Assembly: GCA_017164015.1 (NCBI GenBank)
Contig: CP071065.1
Span: 933,409-997,408, forward strand
Length of the DNA stretch: 64,000 nucleotides
Source: Nostoc sp. UHCC 0702
Lineage (GTDB): Bacteria > Cyanobacteriota > Cyanobacteriia > Cyanobacteriales > Nostocaceae
Direction: 5' to 3'
In this document: positions 17,914 through 28,145 of the stretch, in pieces
Numbering within the stretch: the first letter of the stretch is position 1
Layout of the letters: each line of letters opens with the position of its first letter
Made by a program: the position numbers and the translations under genes
The notes under the pieces: generated by a model
Database searches by the model: none
The model's input: only the letters and a program-made list of their open reading frames with translations
Told to the model about the DNA's origin: nothing

Positions 17914-18615
17914 TCAGCCCTTGGGTGGGGACTTAAATTCCACCCATAGATTTTGGACTTTTGACTTTTGACTTTTGACTCCCGAAAGGGTTTTTAAAAG
18001 TATTTGAATTTCTGCCTGAAGGTTGCAGCGAGCAGATTGTTCTGCAACGTCGAACATCAAGGGCGTAAAATAGATACGCTGGCGCTGCAAAAATCGCTCT
18101 AAAACCTGCGTTCTACCTGCAATATACTCTGTTTGTGACACCCAAGCATATTCAGTACGAATTGCCTGGGCGTATTCCTGATATTCGATTGGGTTAGCAG
18201 CTAAAATCGCCAAGTCTGCATCAAGTAGAATTTGGCTATCATAGTCATCCGCAGCAGCTTGATGATGTTTGGTGCTAATAATCAGACGGTTAATAATAGT
18301 GATATCACTGAAAGGAATGCCCAAACTATTTAGCAGACGGCAAGCATAGTCAGCGCTTCTTTCTTCGTTATCTTTAGCCTGAGTGTCATAGACAACATCA
18401 TGAAACCAGGCGGCAAGTTGCACAGCCGCGAGGTTTTTGGCATAGGTTTGTAAAGTATCTATTGTATTCAGGACATGATGAATGTGTTTTAGGGTATGGT
18501 AGTAGCGATCGCAACTCGAATAAGCCTCAACTAAATAAGTAAAGGCTTGTTTTGCAGCTACTTGGTCAACTCCAAAGCTTTGGATAGTATGTTGCCAACG
18601 ATTAAATAATTCCAC
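17914..18615 (-). CDS. HD-domain metal-dependent phosphohydrolase-like protein
   Basis: 233 residues. HD-fold metal ligands are visible: YYHTLKHIHHVL (His), WFHDVVYD (the HD pair), STKHHQ and LLDADLAIL (distal Asp). It belongs to the predicted HD-superfamily hydrolases next to small-molecule metabolism; substrate unknown. It starts at GTG 18615, 8 bp after the monooxygenase stop, as last gene of an SDR-FMO-HD operon. The last ~20 residues (VKSQKSKVQNLWVEF...) are encoded by AAAAGTC-type repeats, so the original C-terminus seems to have been replaced or extended by repeat DNA. Confidence 0.75.
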   Translation of the reverse strand: MELFNRWQHTIQSFGVDQVAAKQAFTYLVEAYSSCDRYYHTLKHIHHVLNTIDTLQTYAKNLAAVQLAAWFHDVVYDTQAKDNEERSADYACRLLNSLGIPFSDITIINRLIISTKHHQAAADDYDSQILLDADLAILAANPIEYQEYAQAIRTEYAWVSQTEYIAGRTQVLERFLQRQRIYFTPLMFDVAEQSARCNLQAEIQILLKTLSGVKSQKSKVQNLWVEFKSPPKG

Positions 18616-18623
18616 CGCTATTT

Positions 18624-19997
18624 TTATCTCACCAAAGGCTGAATTTGCTGAATACTTTGCAAAGGAGGGAGTGGGCTGTTATTAAAGTTGGGATATTGAC
18701 GATCAACCTGGTATGCTTTTCTAACAAGCCAGTGAAATAAAAGATTGGCGAGCTTTGATTGCCTAAAAATCTGCTGAGGATCTGCCAGATGGGTTTTTGG
18801 TAACTGTTGTCCTATTTCTTTGAGGACTAGACCAATAGGCACATTGATTTCATCCTGAAGTTTCAGAAAACGGGTGAATAGCGAACCGGAAGCTGCAACT
18901 AGTGAACCGACTCCGCCTCTTGCCTGTCCCCAACCGATGAAATAAAGTCCCTTGTAATCATCAAAAAAAGAGCCGCCATAGCATTTAACCACTGCTCCTT
19001 CAACACGCTGAAGTTCTAGAGGTAGGAAGGGATAAGCGACATAATAACCTGTAGCACAAACGATTAGATCAAATGCTTCTCCACTACCATCAACAAATTC
19101 AACTTCCCAACCATCAAACCGACGTACAGCGGGTTTGGGAATGATTCGTCCATGTTTGATGTAGTAGGGTACTTCATTATTCAGAGTCGGATGCTTGTCA
19201 AAAACTCGATGGTTGGGTTGGGATAGACCATAATTGTTGTGTGTACCAAAGGTTAGGCGTATAATTCCATAAGCCATGAGTCGCTGAAACCATTGTGGCA
19301 TCCACCATTTAATTAAGTCAGCAAATGGAATCCCAGCAAATGTTTTGGGGATAAACCATACTGATTCGCGCATACTTAGAACAGATTTAGCACTGACGCG
19401 GGCTGCTTCAGCGGCGATATCACAAGCTGAGTTACCGGCACCAATTACCAAAACTCGTTTTCCACGCAATTGGTCTGGATGCTTATAATCTTTAGAATGG
19501 ATGATTTCGCCGTTGAATTTTCCCTCAAATTTGGGAAAACGTTTGCACCAGTGATGGCCATTGCATATCAGCACACCTTTATAGATTCGCTGTTCTCCAT
19601 CAGCAAAGGACACTTCCCAAAGATTGTTTTCAACTGGTCGTACATAACTCACTGTACGATTTAGTTGAATATTTTCTCGCAAATCAAAGCGATCGGCAAA
19701 GGCGTTTAAATAATCCCGCATGTTCTGGGCGCTGGGAAAGTCGGGATAATCATCTGGCATGGGGAAATGAGTAAATTGGGTAATCTTGCGTGACGAAATA
19801 ATGTGTGCAGTTTCGTAAACGCCGTGATACCAATTTCCGCCAATATTATCACTGGCATCAACTTGATCATATGGGATATCAGCAGCTTTGAGTGCCCCAG
19901 CCATACCCAATCCGACAAAACCAGCCCCAATAACCAGATGTTTCTCAGCGGTATCGCCCATTTTCTGAATTTGACTAGATTTACTTTCCTTGACCAC
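18624..19997 (-). CDS. Flavin-containing monooxygenase
   Basis: 457 residues, class B flavoprotein monooxygenase (FMO/Baeyer-Villiger group). The FAD-binding motif is HLVIGAGFVGLGMAG and the NADP-binding motif is VLVIGAGNSACDIA. Between them lies the family-like stretch THFPMPDDYPDFPS, and a late C-A-T-G-Y motif is present (LIVCATGYY). It oxygenates a nucleophilic heteroatom or carbonyl with NADPH and O2; substrate unknown. I keep GTG 19997 because AGGAGG sits 7 bases upstream, giving a 17-bp overlap with the SDR gene; an ATG at 19961 is the alternative. Translational coupling with the SDR suggests a shared pathway (inference). Confidence 0.85.
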   Translation of the reverse strand: MVKESKSSQIQKMGDTAEKHLVIGAGFVGLGMAGALKAADIPYDQVDASDNIGGNWYHGVYETAHIISSRKITQFTHFPMPDDYPDFPSAQNMRDYLNAFADRFDLRENIQLNRTVSYVRPVENNLWEVSFADGEQRIYKGVLICNGHHWCKRFPKFEGKFNGEIIHSKDYKHPDQLRGKRVLVIGAGNSACDIAAEAARVSAKSVLSMRESVWFIPKTFAGIPFADLIKWWMPQWFQRLMAYGIIRLTFGTHNNYGLSQPNHRVFDKHPTLNNEVPYYIKHGRIIPKPAVRRFDGWEVEFVDGSGEAFDLIVCATGYYVAYPFLPLELQRVEGAVVKCYGGSFFDDYKGLYFIGWGQARGGVGSLVAASGSLFTRFLKLQDEINVPIGLVLKEIGQQLPKTHLADPQQIFRQSKLANLLFHWLVRKAYQVDRQYPNFNNSPLPPLQSIQQIQPLVR

Positions 19998-20805
19998 CTT
20001 TCAACCTCCTAACTAATGCATTATTAATCGAGTTCACTATTTGAGGAAAATATCGTTTGAGAAGATGGGCATTTTTAGCTGTAGCATCGGGAAAAACATG
20101 CAATTTATTGTGAATAATTCCTTGAATGGTGGCCCGCATGACCTTAGTCGGGTCGGTTGCCACATGTTCTGCAAAGTCGTGGCTATTCTTGCCTAAACTT
20201 CCAAATCGTTCGCATTGCAGAATTGGGGTACGGCTAAAAAAGGGATAAACAGCCGTCACCTTTACATTGTAATCTTTTACTTCATGGAAAAATCCTTCAC
20301 TGAACCCACGCAAACCAAATTTGCTAGCTGAGTAATGAGTTAATCCAGGCGATGCCCACCAGCCTGCTAGCGATGAAATGTTAACAATGTGACCTTGTTG
20401 ACGGGCAATCATATCAGTAGCAAATAAAGCACTTAACCGCATCGGAGTTAGCAGGTTAATCTGCATCAGAAGTTCCCATTTTTCGTTGGGAATTTCGTCC
20501 ATGCGACCAAAAACTGCAATTCCAGCATTGTTAATCAAAATATCGATGGGAATATTGAGTGCTTTCACCTGACGATAAAGGATTTCACATCCTTCACGGG
20601 TAGAGAGATCAATAGCCAGGTAAGCGAGTATCTCACCTGTAGAAACTTGGCGCTGAATGACTGCAACTCGTTCACGCAAAACAGCTTCATCCAAATCGGT
20701 TAAAATCAGTCGGCTACCAGCTTCTAACAACTGTCGAGTCAGTTCTTGCCCAAACCCACCAGCAGCACCAGTAATTAGCACAACTGCTTTGTCTAACTGG
20801 GTCAT
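19981..20805 (-). CDS. Short-chain dehydrogenase/reductase (SDR)
   Basis: 274-residue classical SDR: nucleotide motif TGAAGGFG, NNAG motif (INNAGIAVFG), catalytic Ser (VNISSLAGWW), and Y-x-x-x-K (YSASKFGLRG). It interconverts a carbonyl and an alcohol with NAD(P)H. It heads the operon with the flavin monooxygenase, whose start it overlaps, and the HD hydrolase. A ketone/alcohol oxidation route is a reasonable guess, but nothing fixes the substrate. Cytosolic. Confidence 0.85.
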   Translation of the reverse strand: MTQLDKAVVLITGAAGGFGQELTRQLLEAGSRLILTDLDEAVLRERVAVIQRQVSTGEILAYLAIDLSTREGCEILYRQVKALNIPIDILINNAGIAVFGRMDEIPNEKWELLMQINLLTPMRLSALFATDMIARQQGHIVNISSLAGWWASPGLTHYSASKFGLRGFSEGFFHEVKDYNVKVTAVYPFFSRTPILQCERFGSLGKNSHDFAEHVATDPTKVMRATIQGIIHNKLHVFPDATAKNAHLLKRYFPQIVNSINNALVRRLKGGQGK

Positions 20806-21093
20806 ATTTTTGTTCCAAATTATTAATTAATATTGATGGGAATAGTTTGATTAAAGGCTTTAATACATTGAAAATAGGCGATAAAAGACATCAAAGCTAA
20901 ATTTTCACACAAATCGGGATTCAAACACATTCAAAATACTTCTTGCGGTGGTTTACGAACTGGGGTTAGCTACTTTAACAGTACCACTGTAAAACAGTAC
21001 TACAGTTTGTGTAAAAATCCTCTAGGACAAAACCTAAGTAGAGTGACGTTTTATAGGTGGTGGCAGCAAGATGAAAGAGTCAAAATAGAAGAC

Positions 21094-21245
21094 GGGGCAG
21101 GGGATGAGGGGGATGAGGGGGATGAGGGGGATGGGGAGAAATAACTAATACCCAATTACCAATTCCCAATTACCAATTCCCAATTACCAATTCCCAATTC
21201 CCCATTCCCCAGTCCCCAGTCCCCAGTCCCCAGTCCCCAGTCCCC
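21094..21245. repeat. Mixed STRR block upstream of putA
   Basis: GGGGGATGA units, then CAATTCC/CAATTAC units, then CCCCAGT units, all within 150 bp, ending 6 bases before the putA ribosome binding site. The rest of the gap (20806-21093) shows nothing I recognise. Confidence 0.9.
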
Positions 21246-21266
21246 AAATAAAGGAGATTACTAACA

Positions 21267-24251
21267 GTGGTATTACAAGTAAAAACAAGCACCTACGAAG
21301 CTAAAACTCAAGAAATTGCTAAACAACTTCTAGCAGCAACTCAAGAAAATCGCTCTTTTTTTGCTAACTTGCGCGATCAAATGCGTTGGGATGATAAATT
21401 ACTCGCTTGGGCAATGAGTAATCCGGGTTTGCGGGTGCAATTATTTCGCTTTATTGACACTCTACCAGCGTTACGCAGTAAACCGGAAATTGCCGCCCAT
21501 TTACAAGAATATTTGGGTGATGAGTCAGTAGAATTACCAGCAGCTTTGAAGGGAATACTCAACTATGCTAACCCTGATTCAATGCCGGCACAAGTTGCTG
21601 CTACAACCGTAGATACAGCTGTTGAAACATTAGCTCATAAATATATTTCTGGAGAAAATATTAAACAAGTCATCAAGACAGTTGAACGGCTGCGAAAAGA
21701 AAAAATGGCTTTCACCATCGATTTACTGGGTGAGGCGGTGATTACTGAAGCAGAGGCGCAGTCTTATCTGGAACGCTATGTAGAATTGATGCAACAATTG
21801 GTAGAAGCATCGAAGAATTGGGCAACAATTCCCGCTATTGATGAGGCTGATGGAGAGGTAATACCAAAAGTCCAGGTTTCTGTAAAGTTAACGGCGTTTT
21901 ACTCTCAATTTGACCCTCTAGATGCTAAAGGTAGTGAGGAGCGAGTTAGCGATCGCATTCGTATTCTTTTACGTCGTGCTAAGGAATTAGGCGCATCTGT
22001 GCATTTTGATATGGAACAGTATGCGTATAAGGATTTAATTCTGAATATTCTCAAAAAATTGTTGCTGGAAGATGAGTTTAGGCAACGTACAGATATTGGC
22101 ATCACAATTCAAGCATATCTACGCGATAGCTCAGAAGATGCTAAGGATGTAATTGCTTGGTTGAAACAGCGCGGTTATCCTCTGACTATCCGTTTGGTGA
22201 AAGGCGCATATTGGGATCAGGAAACTATTAAGGCTGCACAAAAACATTGGCCACAACCGGTTTATAACGATAAAGCGGCAAGTGATGCTAATTTTGAAGC
22301 GATTACTCAGTTGTTGTTGGAAAATCATCAATATGTGTATGCTGCTATTGGTAGTCATAATGTGCGATCGCAAGCGCGTGCTATCGCTATAGCTGAAAGT
22401 TTAAATGTCCCTCGCCGTGCTTTTGAAATGCAGGTGCTTTACGGGATGGGGGATAAGTTGGCGAAGGCTTTGGTTGATCGGGGTTATCGGGTAAGGGTTT
22501 ACTGTCCTTATGGGGAGTTGCTTCCAGGGATGGCTTATCTGATTCGGCGGTTGTTGGAAAATACTGCTAATAGTTCTTTTTTACGGCAAAATCTGGAAAA
22601 TCGGCCTGTTGAGGAGTTGATTGCGATGCCGGATATTGATCTACCTCACGCAAAGGCGCAAAGGCGCAAAGATGAAGGCGCAGGGTTTGTTGGTGTGGCG
22701 GATACGGATTATGCAGAGGAGGAGGAGAGGAAGGTGGCTGATGAGGCTTTTGTGTCTGTTCGTCGGGAGTTTGGGAGAAGGTATTTGCCTTTGATTAATG
22801 GGGAGTATGTCCAGACGCAGGTGAGTGTTGATTCTGTGAATCCTTCTCGTTTTAGTGAGGTGATTGGGAAGGTTGGGTTGATTAGTGTTGAACAAGCACA
22901 ACAGGCGATGCAGGCTGCTAAGGCGGCTTTTCCTGGTTGGCGGAAAACGCCGGTGAAGGAACGCGCCCTGGTGTTGCGGAAGGCTGCTGAGTTGATGGAA
23001 GAACGCCGGGCTGAACTTTCTGCTTGGATTGTTTTGGAAGTCGGGAAGCCGGTGAAGGAAGCTGATGCTGAGGTTTCTGAGGCGATAGATTTCTGCCGTT
23101 ACTATGCTGATGAGATGGAACGGTTGGATTTGGGTGTAATTTATGACGTGGCGGGGGAGACGAATCGTTATATTTACCAGCCACGGGGAATTGCTGTGGT
23201 GATTTCTCCTTGGAATTTTCCTCTAGCGATCGCTTGCGGAATGACTGTGGCAGCGCTGGTCTCTGGCAATTGTACTCTGCTTAAACCTGCTGAAACTTCT
23301 TCGGTAATTGCGGCGAAATTTACGGAAATTTTGGTAGACGCTGGCATTCCTAAAGGTGTTTTTCAATACGTGCCTGGTAAGGGTTCGCAAGTCGGTGCTT
23401 ATTTGGTAAATCACCCTGATACTCATGTGATTGCTTTTACTGGTTCTCAGGAAGTTGGTTGTCGGATTTTTGCGGAAGCTGCAACGCTAAAACCAGGGCA
23501 AAGGCATATGAAGCGGGTGATTGCAGAAATGGGGGGGAAGAATGCCATCATCGTCGATGAAAGTGCTGATTTAGACCAAGCTGTTGTGGGTGTGGTGCAG
23601 TCAGCATTTGGTTACAGTGGACAAAAATGTTCTGCTTGTTCGCGGGCGATTGTGTTGCAACCGATTTATGATGCTTTTGTGCGGCGATTGGTGGAAGCGA
23701 CAAAATCACTCAATATTGGCGAGGCGGAGTTACCTAGTACTCAAGTCGGCCCGGTGATAGATGCTAATGCCCGCGATCGCATCCGCGAGTATATTGAGAA
23801 GGGTAAGGCAGAAGCAGAATTGGCGTTGGAGTTACCAGCACCAGAACAAGGTTATTTTATCGGGCCTGTGATCTTTAGTGAGGTGCCACCAAATGGCATA
23901 ATTGCCCAGCAAGAAATTTTTGGCCCTGTACTGGCGGTGACAAAGGTAAAGGATTTTGCGTCAGCTTTAGCAGTCGCTAACGGAACTAATTACGCTTTAA
24001 CTGGGGGACTTTACTCCAGAACGCCTTCTCACATTCAGCAAGCACAGGAAGAGTTTGAAGTCGGGAATTTGTACATTAACCGCACCATCACAGGTGCTAT
24101 TGTCGCACGACAACCTTTTGGTGGATTCAAACTTTCTGGTGTTGGTTCTAAGGCAGGAGGCCCTGATTATCTGCTACAGTTTTTGGAACCGCGCACGGTG
24201 ACGGAGAATATTCAGCGTCAAGGTTTTGCACCAATTGACGGTGCAGATTAA
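21267..24251 (+). CDS. putA: Bifunctional proline dehydrogenase / P5C dehydrogenase
   Basis: Oxidises proline to glutamate in two steps. The 994-residue protein is the short PutA form without a DNA-binding ribbon-helix-helix domain. The FAD proline dehydrogenase part spans about 1-450 ([57 protein letters not shown]). The NAD aldehyde dehydrogenase part spans about 500-985 ([17 protein letters not shown], Glu754 in IAEMGGKNA, Cys788 in SGQKCSACS). The linker near residues 455-485 contains HAKAQRRK, encoded by a GGCGCAAA tandem repeat. The GTG start has AAGGAG 10 bases upstream. Confidence 0.95.
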   Translation: MVLQVKTSTYEAKTQEIAKQLLAATQENRSFFANLRDQMRWDDKLLAWAMSNPGLRVQLFRFIDTLPALRSKPEIAAHLQEYLGDESVELPAALKGILNYANPDSMPAQVAATTVDTAVETLAHKYISGENIKQVIKTVERLRKEKMAFTIDLLGEAVITEAEAQSYLERYVELMQQLVEASKNWATIPAIDEADGEVIPKVQVSVKLTAFYSQFDPLDAKGSEERVSDRIRILLRRAKELGASVHFDMEQYAYKDLILNILKKLLLEDEFRQRTDIGITIQAYLRDSSEDAKDVIAWLKQRGYPLTIRLVKGAYWDQETIKAAQKHWPQPVYNDKAASDANFEAITQLLLENHQYVYAAIGSHNVRSQARAIAIAESLNVPRRAFEMQVLYGMGDKLAKALVDRGYRVRVYCPYGELLPGMAYLIRRLLENTANSSFLRQNLENRPVEELIAMPDIDLPHAKAQRRKDEGAGFVGVADTDYAEEEERKVADEAFVSVRREFGRRYLPLINGEYVQTQVSVDSVNPSRFSEVIGKVGLISVEQAQQAMQAAKAAFPGWRKTPVKERALVLRKAAELMEERRAELSAWIVLEVGKPVKEADAEVSEAIDFCRYYADEMERLDLGVIYDVAGETNRYIYQPRGIAVVISPWNFPLAIACGMTVAALVSGNCTLLKPAETSSVIAAKFTEILVDAGIPKGVFQYVPGKGSQVGAYLVNHPDTHVIAFTGSQEVGCRIFAEAATLKPGQRHMKRVIAEMGGKNAIIVDESADLDQAVVGVVQSAFGYSGQKCSACSRAIVLQPIYDAFVRRLVEATKSLNIGEAELPSTQVGPVIDANARDRIREYIEKGKAEAELALELPAPEQGYFIGPVIFSEVPPNGIIAQQEIFGPVLAVTKVKDFASALAVANGTNYALTGGLYSRTPSHIQQAQEEFEVGNLYINRTITGAIVARQPFGGFKLSGVGSKAGGPDYLLQFLEPRTVTENIQRQGFAPIDGAD

Positions 24252-24256
24252 TTAAA

Positions 24257-24395
24257 TTGGGGACTGGGGACTAGGGACTAGGGACTGGGAGGATTATGAA
24301 CGAGGATTTAAAAACATCCCATTACCTGTGAAAACATTTTCCCTCCCAGTACCCAATACCCAATCCCCAGTACCCAATACCTAATCTTTTTTAAT
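24257..24395. repeat. STRR block, GGGGACT / CCCAATAC types
   Basis: GGGGACTGGGGACTAGGGACT repeats at one end and CCCAGTACCCAATACC repeats at the other, filling most of the putA-GNAT gap. Confidence 0.85.
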
Positions 24396-24415
24396 CGAAC
24401 CGCAGAGACTTTTGC

Positions 24416-24862
24416 ATGAAAAATGTGATTATTAAAGTTGTGGATTTGGCTGAAGAATTTGCTGCAATTCAAGCAATTAGAATATCAGTATTCCACGATG
24501 AACAAGGGGTAGATTTGGCTTTAGAGTTTGATGGGCAAGATGAAATATCCCAGCATTTAATTGCTTATTTGGATGATCAAGCTGTGGGTACTGCCAGAAT
24601 TAGATATTTGGACGATCAAACTGCTAAGATAGAAAGGCTTGCAGTTTTATCTATGGCTAGAGGGCAGGGTATTGGTAATAAAATTATGGAAAAGGCACTC
24701 TTAGTTATAGCTAGTCAAAATATTTCAGAAGTAGTCGTTCATACTCAAGAATATATCAAAAATTTGTATGAAAAATTAGGTTTTATAGCAGTAGGAGAAA
24801 TATTTGATGAAGTTGGTATTCCTCATAGGGAAATGAGGAAAAAATTATCAATTCATAGTTAA
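24416..24862 (+). CDS. GNAT-family N-acetyltransferase
   Basis: 148 residues. It has the GNAT acetyl-CoA pyrophosphate loop RGQGIGNK after ERLAVL, an N-terminal RISVFHDEQGV motif, and a terminal LYEKLGFIAVGEIFDEVGIPHREM typical of the ElaA/YjcF-like group. It should acetylate a small molecule or protein amine; substrate unknown. Start is the ATG at 24416. It converges with the broken kinase gene, 12 bp apart. Confidence 0.85.
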   Translation: MKNVIIKVVDLAEEFAAIQAIRISVFHDEQGVDLALEFDGQDEISQHLIAYLDDQAVGTARIRYLDDQTAKIERLAVLSMARGQGIGNKIMEKALLVIASQNISEVVVHTQEYIKNLYEKLGFIAVGEIFDEVGIPHREMRKKLSIHS

Positions 24863-24874
24863 AATTAACTTTTA

Positions 24875-27219
24875 TTAACTCAAATATTGTTTCAACATAG
24901 TTTCTAATTGAACTATACGAATTGGTTTGAGAAGATACTCATTAACACCTGTTTGCAGACCACTAACTTTTTCCAAAGCCAGTTCTTTGGTACTTGTCAT
25001 CACTACAGGCAAATGTTGCAAATCAGGTTCTTCTCTAATTATTTTTACTAAATCCCAACTACAGACATCTCCGATTAATTGCCCATCCAACAAAATTAAA
25101 TCTGGGTTGAGGCTTTGTACCTGTTCTAAAAAGCTGTTGCCGTTATTTATCCACTCGACTTGGTAGCCAATTATTTGCAGATAATCTTGTAAAAAAATGC
25201 CAGTGTTTTCTTCTTGTTCCACGAGTAAGATACGTTTTTTCGTGGTAGAAATAGAAGAAGATAATATTACTTTCTCATCTGATTGGGCTTCTTCCTGCCC
25301 TTGGTCTGGCAAAAATAAAGTGAACTGGCTGCCTTTCCCTAGAGTTGATACAACTGTCACATCTCCACCATGCAAACGTGCTAGTTTGCGCGTCAAAGCT
25401 AAACCTAAACCAGTACCTTCATACTGACGGTTTAACTTACTATCCAATTGTTTAAACGGTTCAAAGAGAAATTGAAATTGATTTTCATCAATACCAATCC
25501 CTGTATCTGAAACTGTAAATGTAATGCCTTCGGGCACTTTTTTAATTGACAAAGATACTCGACCCGCTGGGGTGAATTTAACGGCATTAGTCAGCAGATT
25601 AAGCAGCATTTGCTTGATCCGCCGCGCATCGGCAATGCAGATATCCGCTTTTGGATCAATTTCACTTGTGAGTAGTAATCCCTTTGCTAGGGCGCGATCG
25701 CGCACTGTCGATAAAACATAATTACATAATTCTGGCACTAATAAAGGTATTAAAGAAAGTTCTTCTTTGCCTGCTTCTACCTTAGATAAGTCAAGGATAT
25801 CGTTAATCACTGCCAGCAGATGTTCACCACTGCTATGTATACAACTAATATATTCTTTTTGTTTCTCATTGAGAGAGCCAACAATTTCTTGTTGCAACAG
25901 CTGCGATAAGCCCATAATTGCATTGAGAGGTGTTCGTAATTCATGGCTCATAGTTGCCAAAAATTCACTTTTTGCTCTACTCCCAGCTTCTGCTGCTGAT
26001 TGAGAAGCACGTAGTTTCGATTCTGTTTGTTTGCGTTCAGTAATATCCTCAACCATTGCCAAGAAAAACTCAGGCTTTCCATCACTACCTGGAATCATCG
26101 AAACACAAAGGTGAGTCCACACTAACCCACCATCTTTATGCAAAAACCGTCTTTCAATTTCAATGCAATTTCTGTTGTCTTTTTGCTCTGCATCTGCACG
26201 CGTTCCTGAAATGAGTTGTCTGTAAAGTGCTAAATCTCCTCTTTGGTGTGAAATATAATCTGTAAAACGCTTGCCGCATAGCTCTTGGCGGCTGTACCCC
26301 AAAATTTGACACAGCGCCGGATTAATATCTACTATCCGTGCTTTCATATCTATTAATCCGATGCCGATAGAGGAACGCTCAAAAATCGCCTTAAATAGCG
26401 CCTCGCTTTTTCGCAATGCTGGCTGTGCAGTGTTGCGCTCACTCGCTTCCATAGCTAGTGTCACACAATCTGCAATACAATCAGCAAAATTCTCTTCCTC
26501 TAATGTCCACTGGCGAATGTTGCCAAAGTGTTCATAACTCACTACTCCCACCAAATCACCCTCCAGCCAAATTTGTGTATGCAGTAGGGAGGTGATGCCC
26601 AATACAGAAAGATAAGATGTGGATAATTCTTGGGTTCTTTTGTCTTTGATGGCATCATGTACTACAATACTGCGTTCCGCTTCCAAAGCCTGGAAATAAG
26701 CAGGATAATTCGCTTTAAAAAAAGACCTACCAAATGTATGTTCTTGTTTACTCACATCATATAAATCAATGCATTCAATGGCTGAGTGATCTTCGTTGTA
26801 TAACCACACCCCAACTCGCTGCACTAAGACTGTGTGAGCAGCAACTTCTGTGATTTCTTTTAATGCCTGATTCAGGTTCCCTGTTTGGAAGGTTTTGTTC
26901 CTTGCCAATTGCTCTAATGCCTGGCTTTGTTTTTGGCGTTCGTTTTCTTTGATCTGCAAAGCCTCTTGGGCTTGTTTGTGTTCTGTAATATCTTTAACTA
27001 GCATCACCTGCGTTTGTCGCTCCTGATTAAAAACCACTTGACCTTGCAATTCAACAGGAAAACTAGAACCGTCTTTTGTAACTACAATTACTTACCAGGA
27101 TTTTTCACAACGCTCAGGTATATTTGTTTTCATCCAATCTGGTGATTTTCTTGTGTTGGTAAGTTCAAAGTAATTTTGGCCAATTAGTTCTGCAACTTCA
27201 TTGTTTAGATCGCTCATCA
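24875..27219 (-). pseudogene. Hybrid histidine kinase interrupted by a nonsense codon
   Basis: An intact 724-codon stretch encodes, in order, the end of a PAS domain, a GAF domain (about 60-215), a PAS/PAC unit (about 220-345), HisKA with [11 protein letters not shown], HATPase ([19 protein letters not shown]) and a C-terminal receiver (LLDGQL). Upstream in the same frame the first PAS continues (ELIGQNYFELTNTRKSPDW..., then [17 protein letters not shown]), but a TAA at 27092-27094 cuts it, where a GAA would restore the domain. Farther upstream the frame is lost. Either the gene is dead or a shortened kinase is made from an internal start; the only early candidates are TTG codons. Confidence 0.75.
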
Positions 27220-28145
27220 CACAATGCCATATCACGAGCTAACGATGACTCTTGACTCGCCCTTGAGGTACTCTACCATAGCCTAATCTTCGGATTGCGC
27301 TTGCACTACAAGCAGCCACTTGGAAAAAGACTATTGCTCCTAGGGCATAAGTTCCCCGGTATAAAAGAGGCAGTGCTGCCTGATTACTGTAGGCCTAGGC
27401 AAAGGAGAAATAATTTTGAAATTTTTACCATGTTTAAACAAGAGGTTGAGTGTAAGTAAATCTATAAATTGCGGATTTAAGCTACGTATAATTTCTAGTA
27501 TTTGGTGAATCATTTCAAACTGCCGAGCAAAGGTAGTGTGATATTTTGCTTTATGCCTGTTTTGAGATAACATGAAATACACTAACCCTGCATCACTCCT
27601 GAAGAATAAATCTCAAGTTGAAGCTGCAACTGCTATGTAATTGTTATGCTTATGGGCTGTAGAGTAGCTTGATCGCAATGGCAACACTGATCAAACTGCT
27701 TTAGAAAAACATCAGCACAACTGTAGATTCGCCCATGATCATAAATGAGTATTATACAGTCCTAATCAATTCAGATAAAATTTGGTCACGTCTCCTTCAA
27801 AAAATATATTTAGGAAATTTACAACGAATAAATCACTAGCTGAACCCTATGGCTATCTATTCAGTTCAGTATTGTGACGATCGCTCTTGGTTGAAAGTAA
27901 TTAAAATACTGATTTTTTTTAGTCATCAAAAGAGAAGTTAACTGAGCAATTAATTTTCATATATTTAGTCATAAATATTACTTAATAAAGTGTTATACTT
28001 GGTAATTTCCCCCTAATTTCTTAAGAATTACTTGACAACTTGGTGCTGACTACCAAAACACCAACGCATTCTTCTAGGGAAAGATACCCTAAAGGTGAAA
28101 GTTTGTAAGAATTAAAGTAATAGCAGCTGTTGTGGAGGTGGAGTA
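27220..28145. other. 926-bp gap, degraded sequence
   Basis: The first part probably holds decayed upstream sequence of the kinase gene. An 80-codon minus-strand frame at 27340-27582 (contains HTTFARQFEMIHQILEIIRS) is unrecognised and may be a gene fragment. The rest is AT-rich. No B12-box-like riboswitch was seen before the BtuF-like gene. Confidence 0.4.

Noticed and set aside
27340..27582. 80-codon minus-strand frame
   Set aside because: It resembles no family I know, has no good start context, and lies in decayed sequence. Kept only as a note in the gap entry.
28020..28145. Possible cobalamin riboswitch before the BtuF-like gene
   Set aside because: The leader has some stems, but I could not find the B12-box or the usual conserved core. 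I call no riboswitch.
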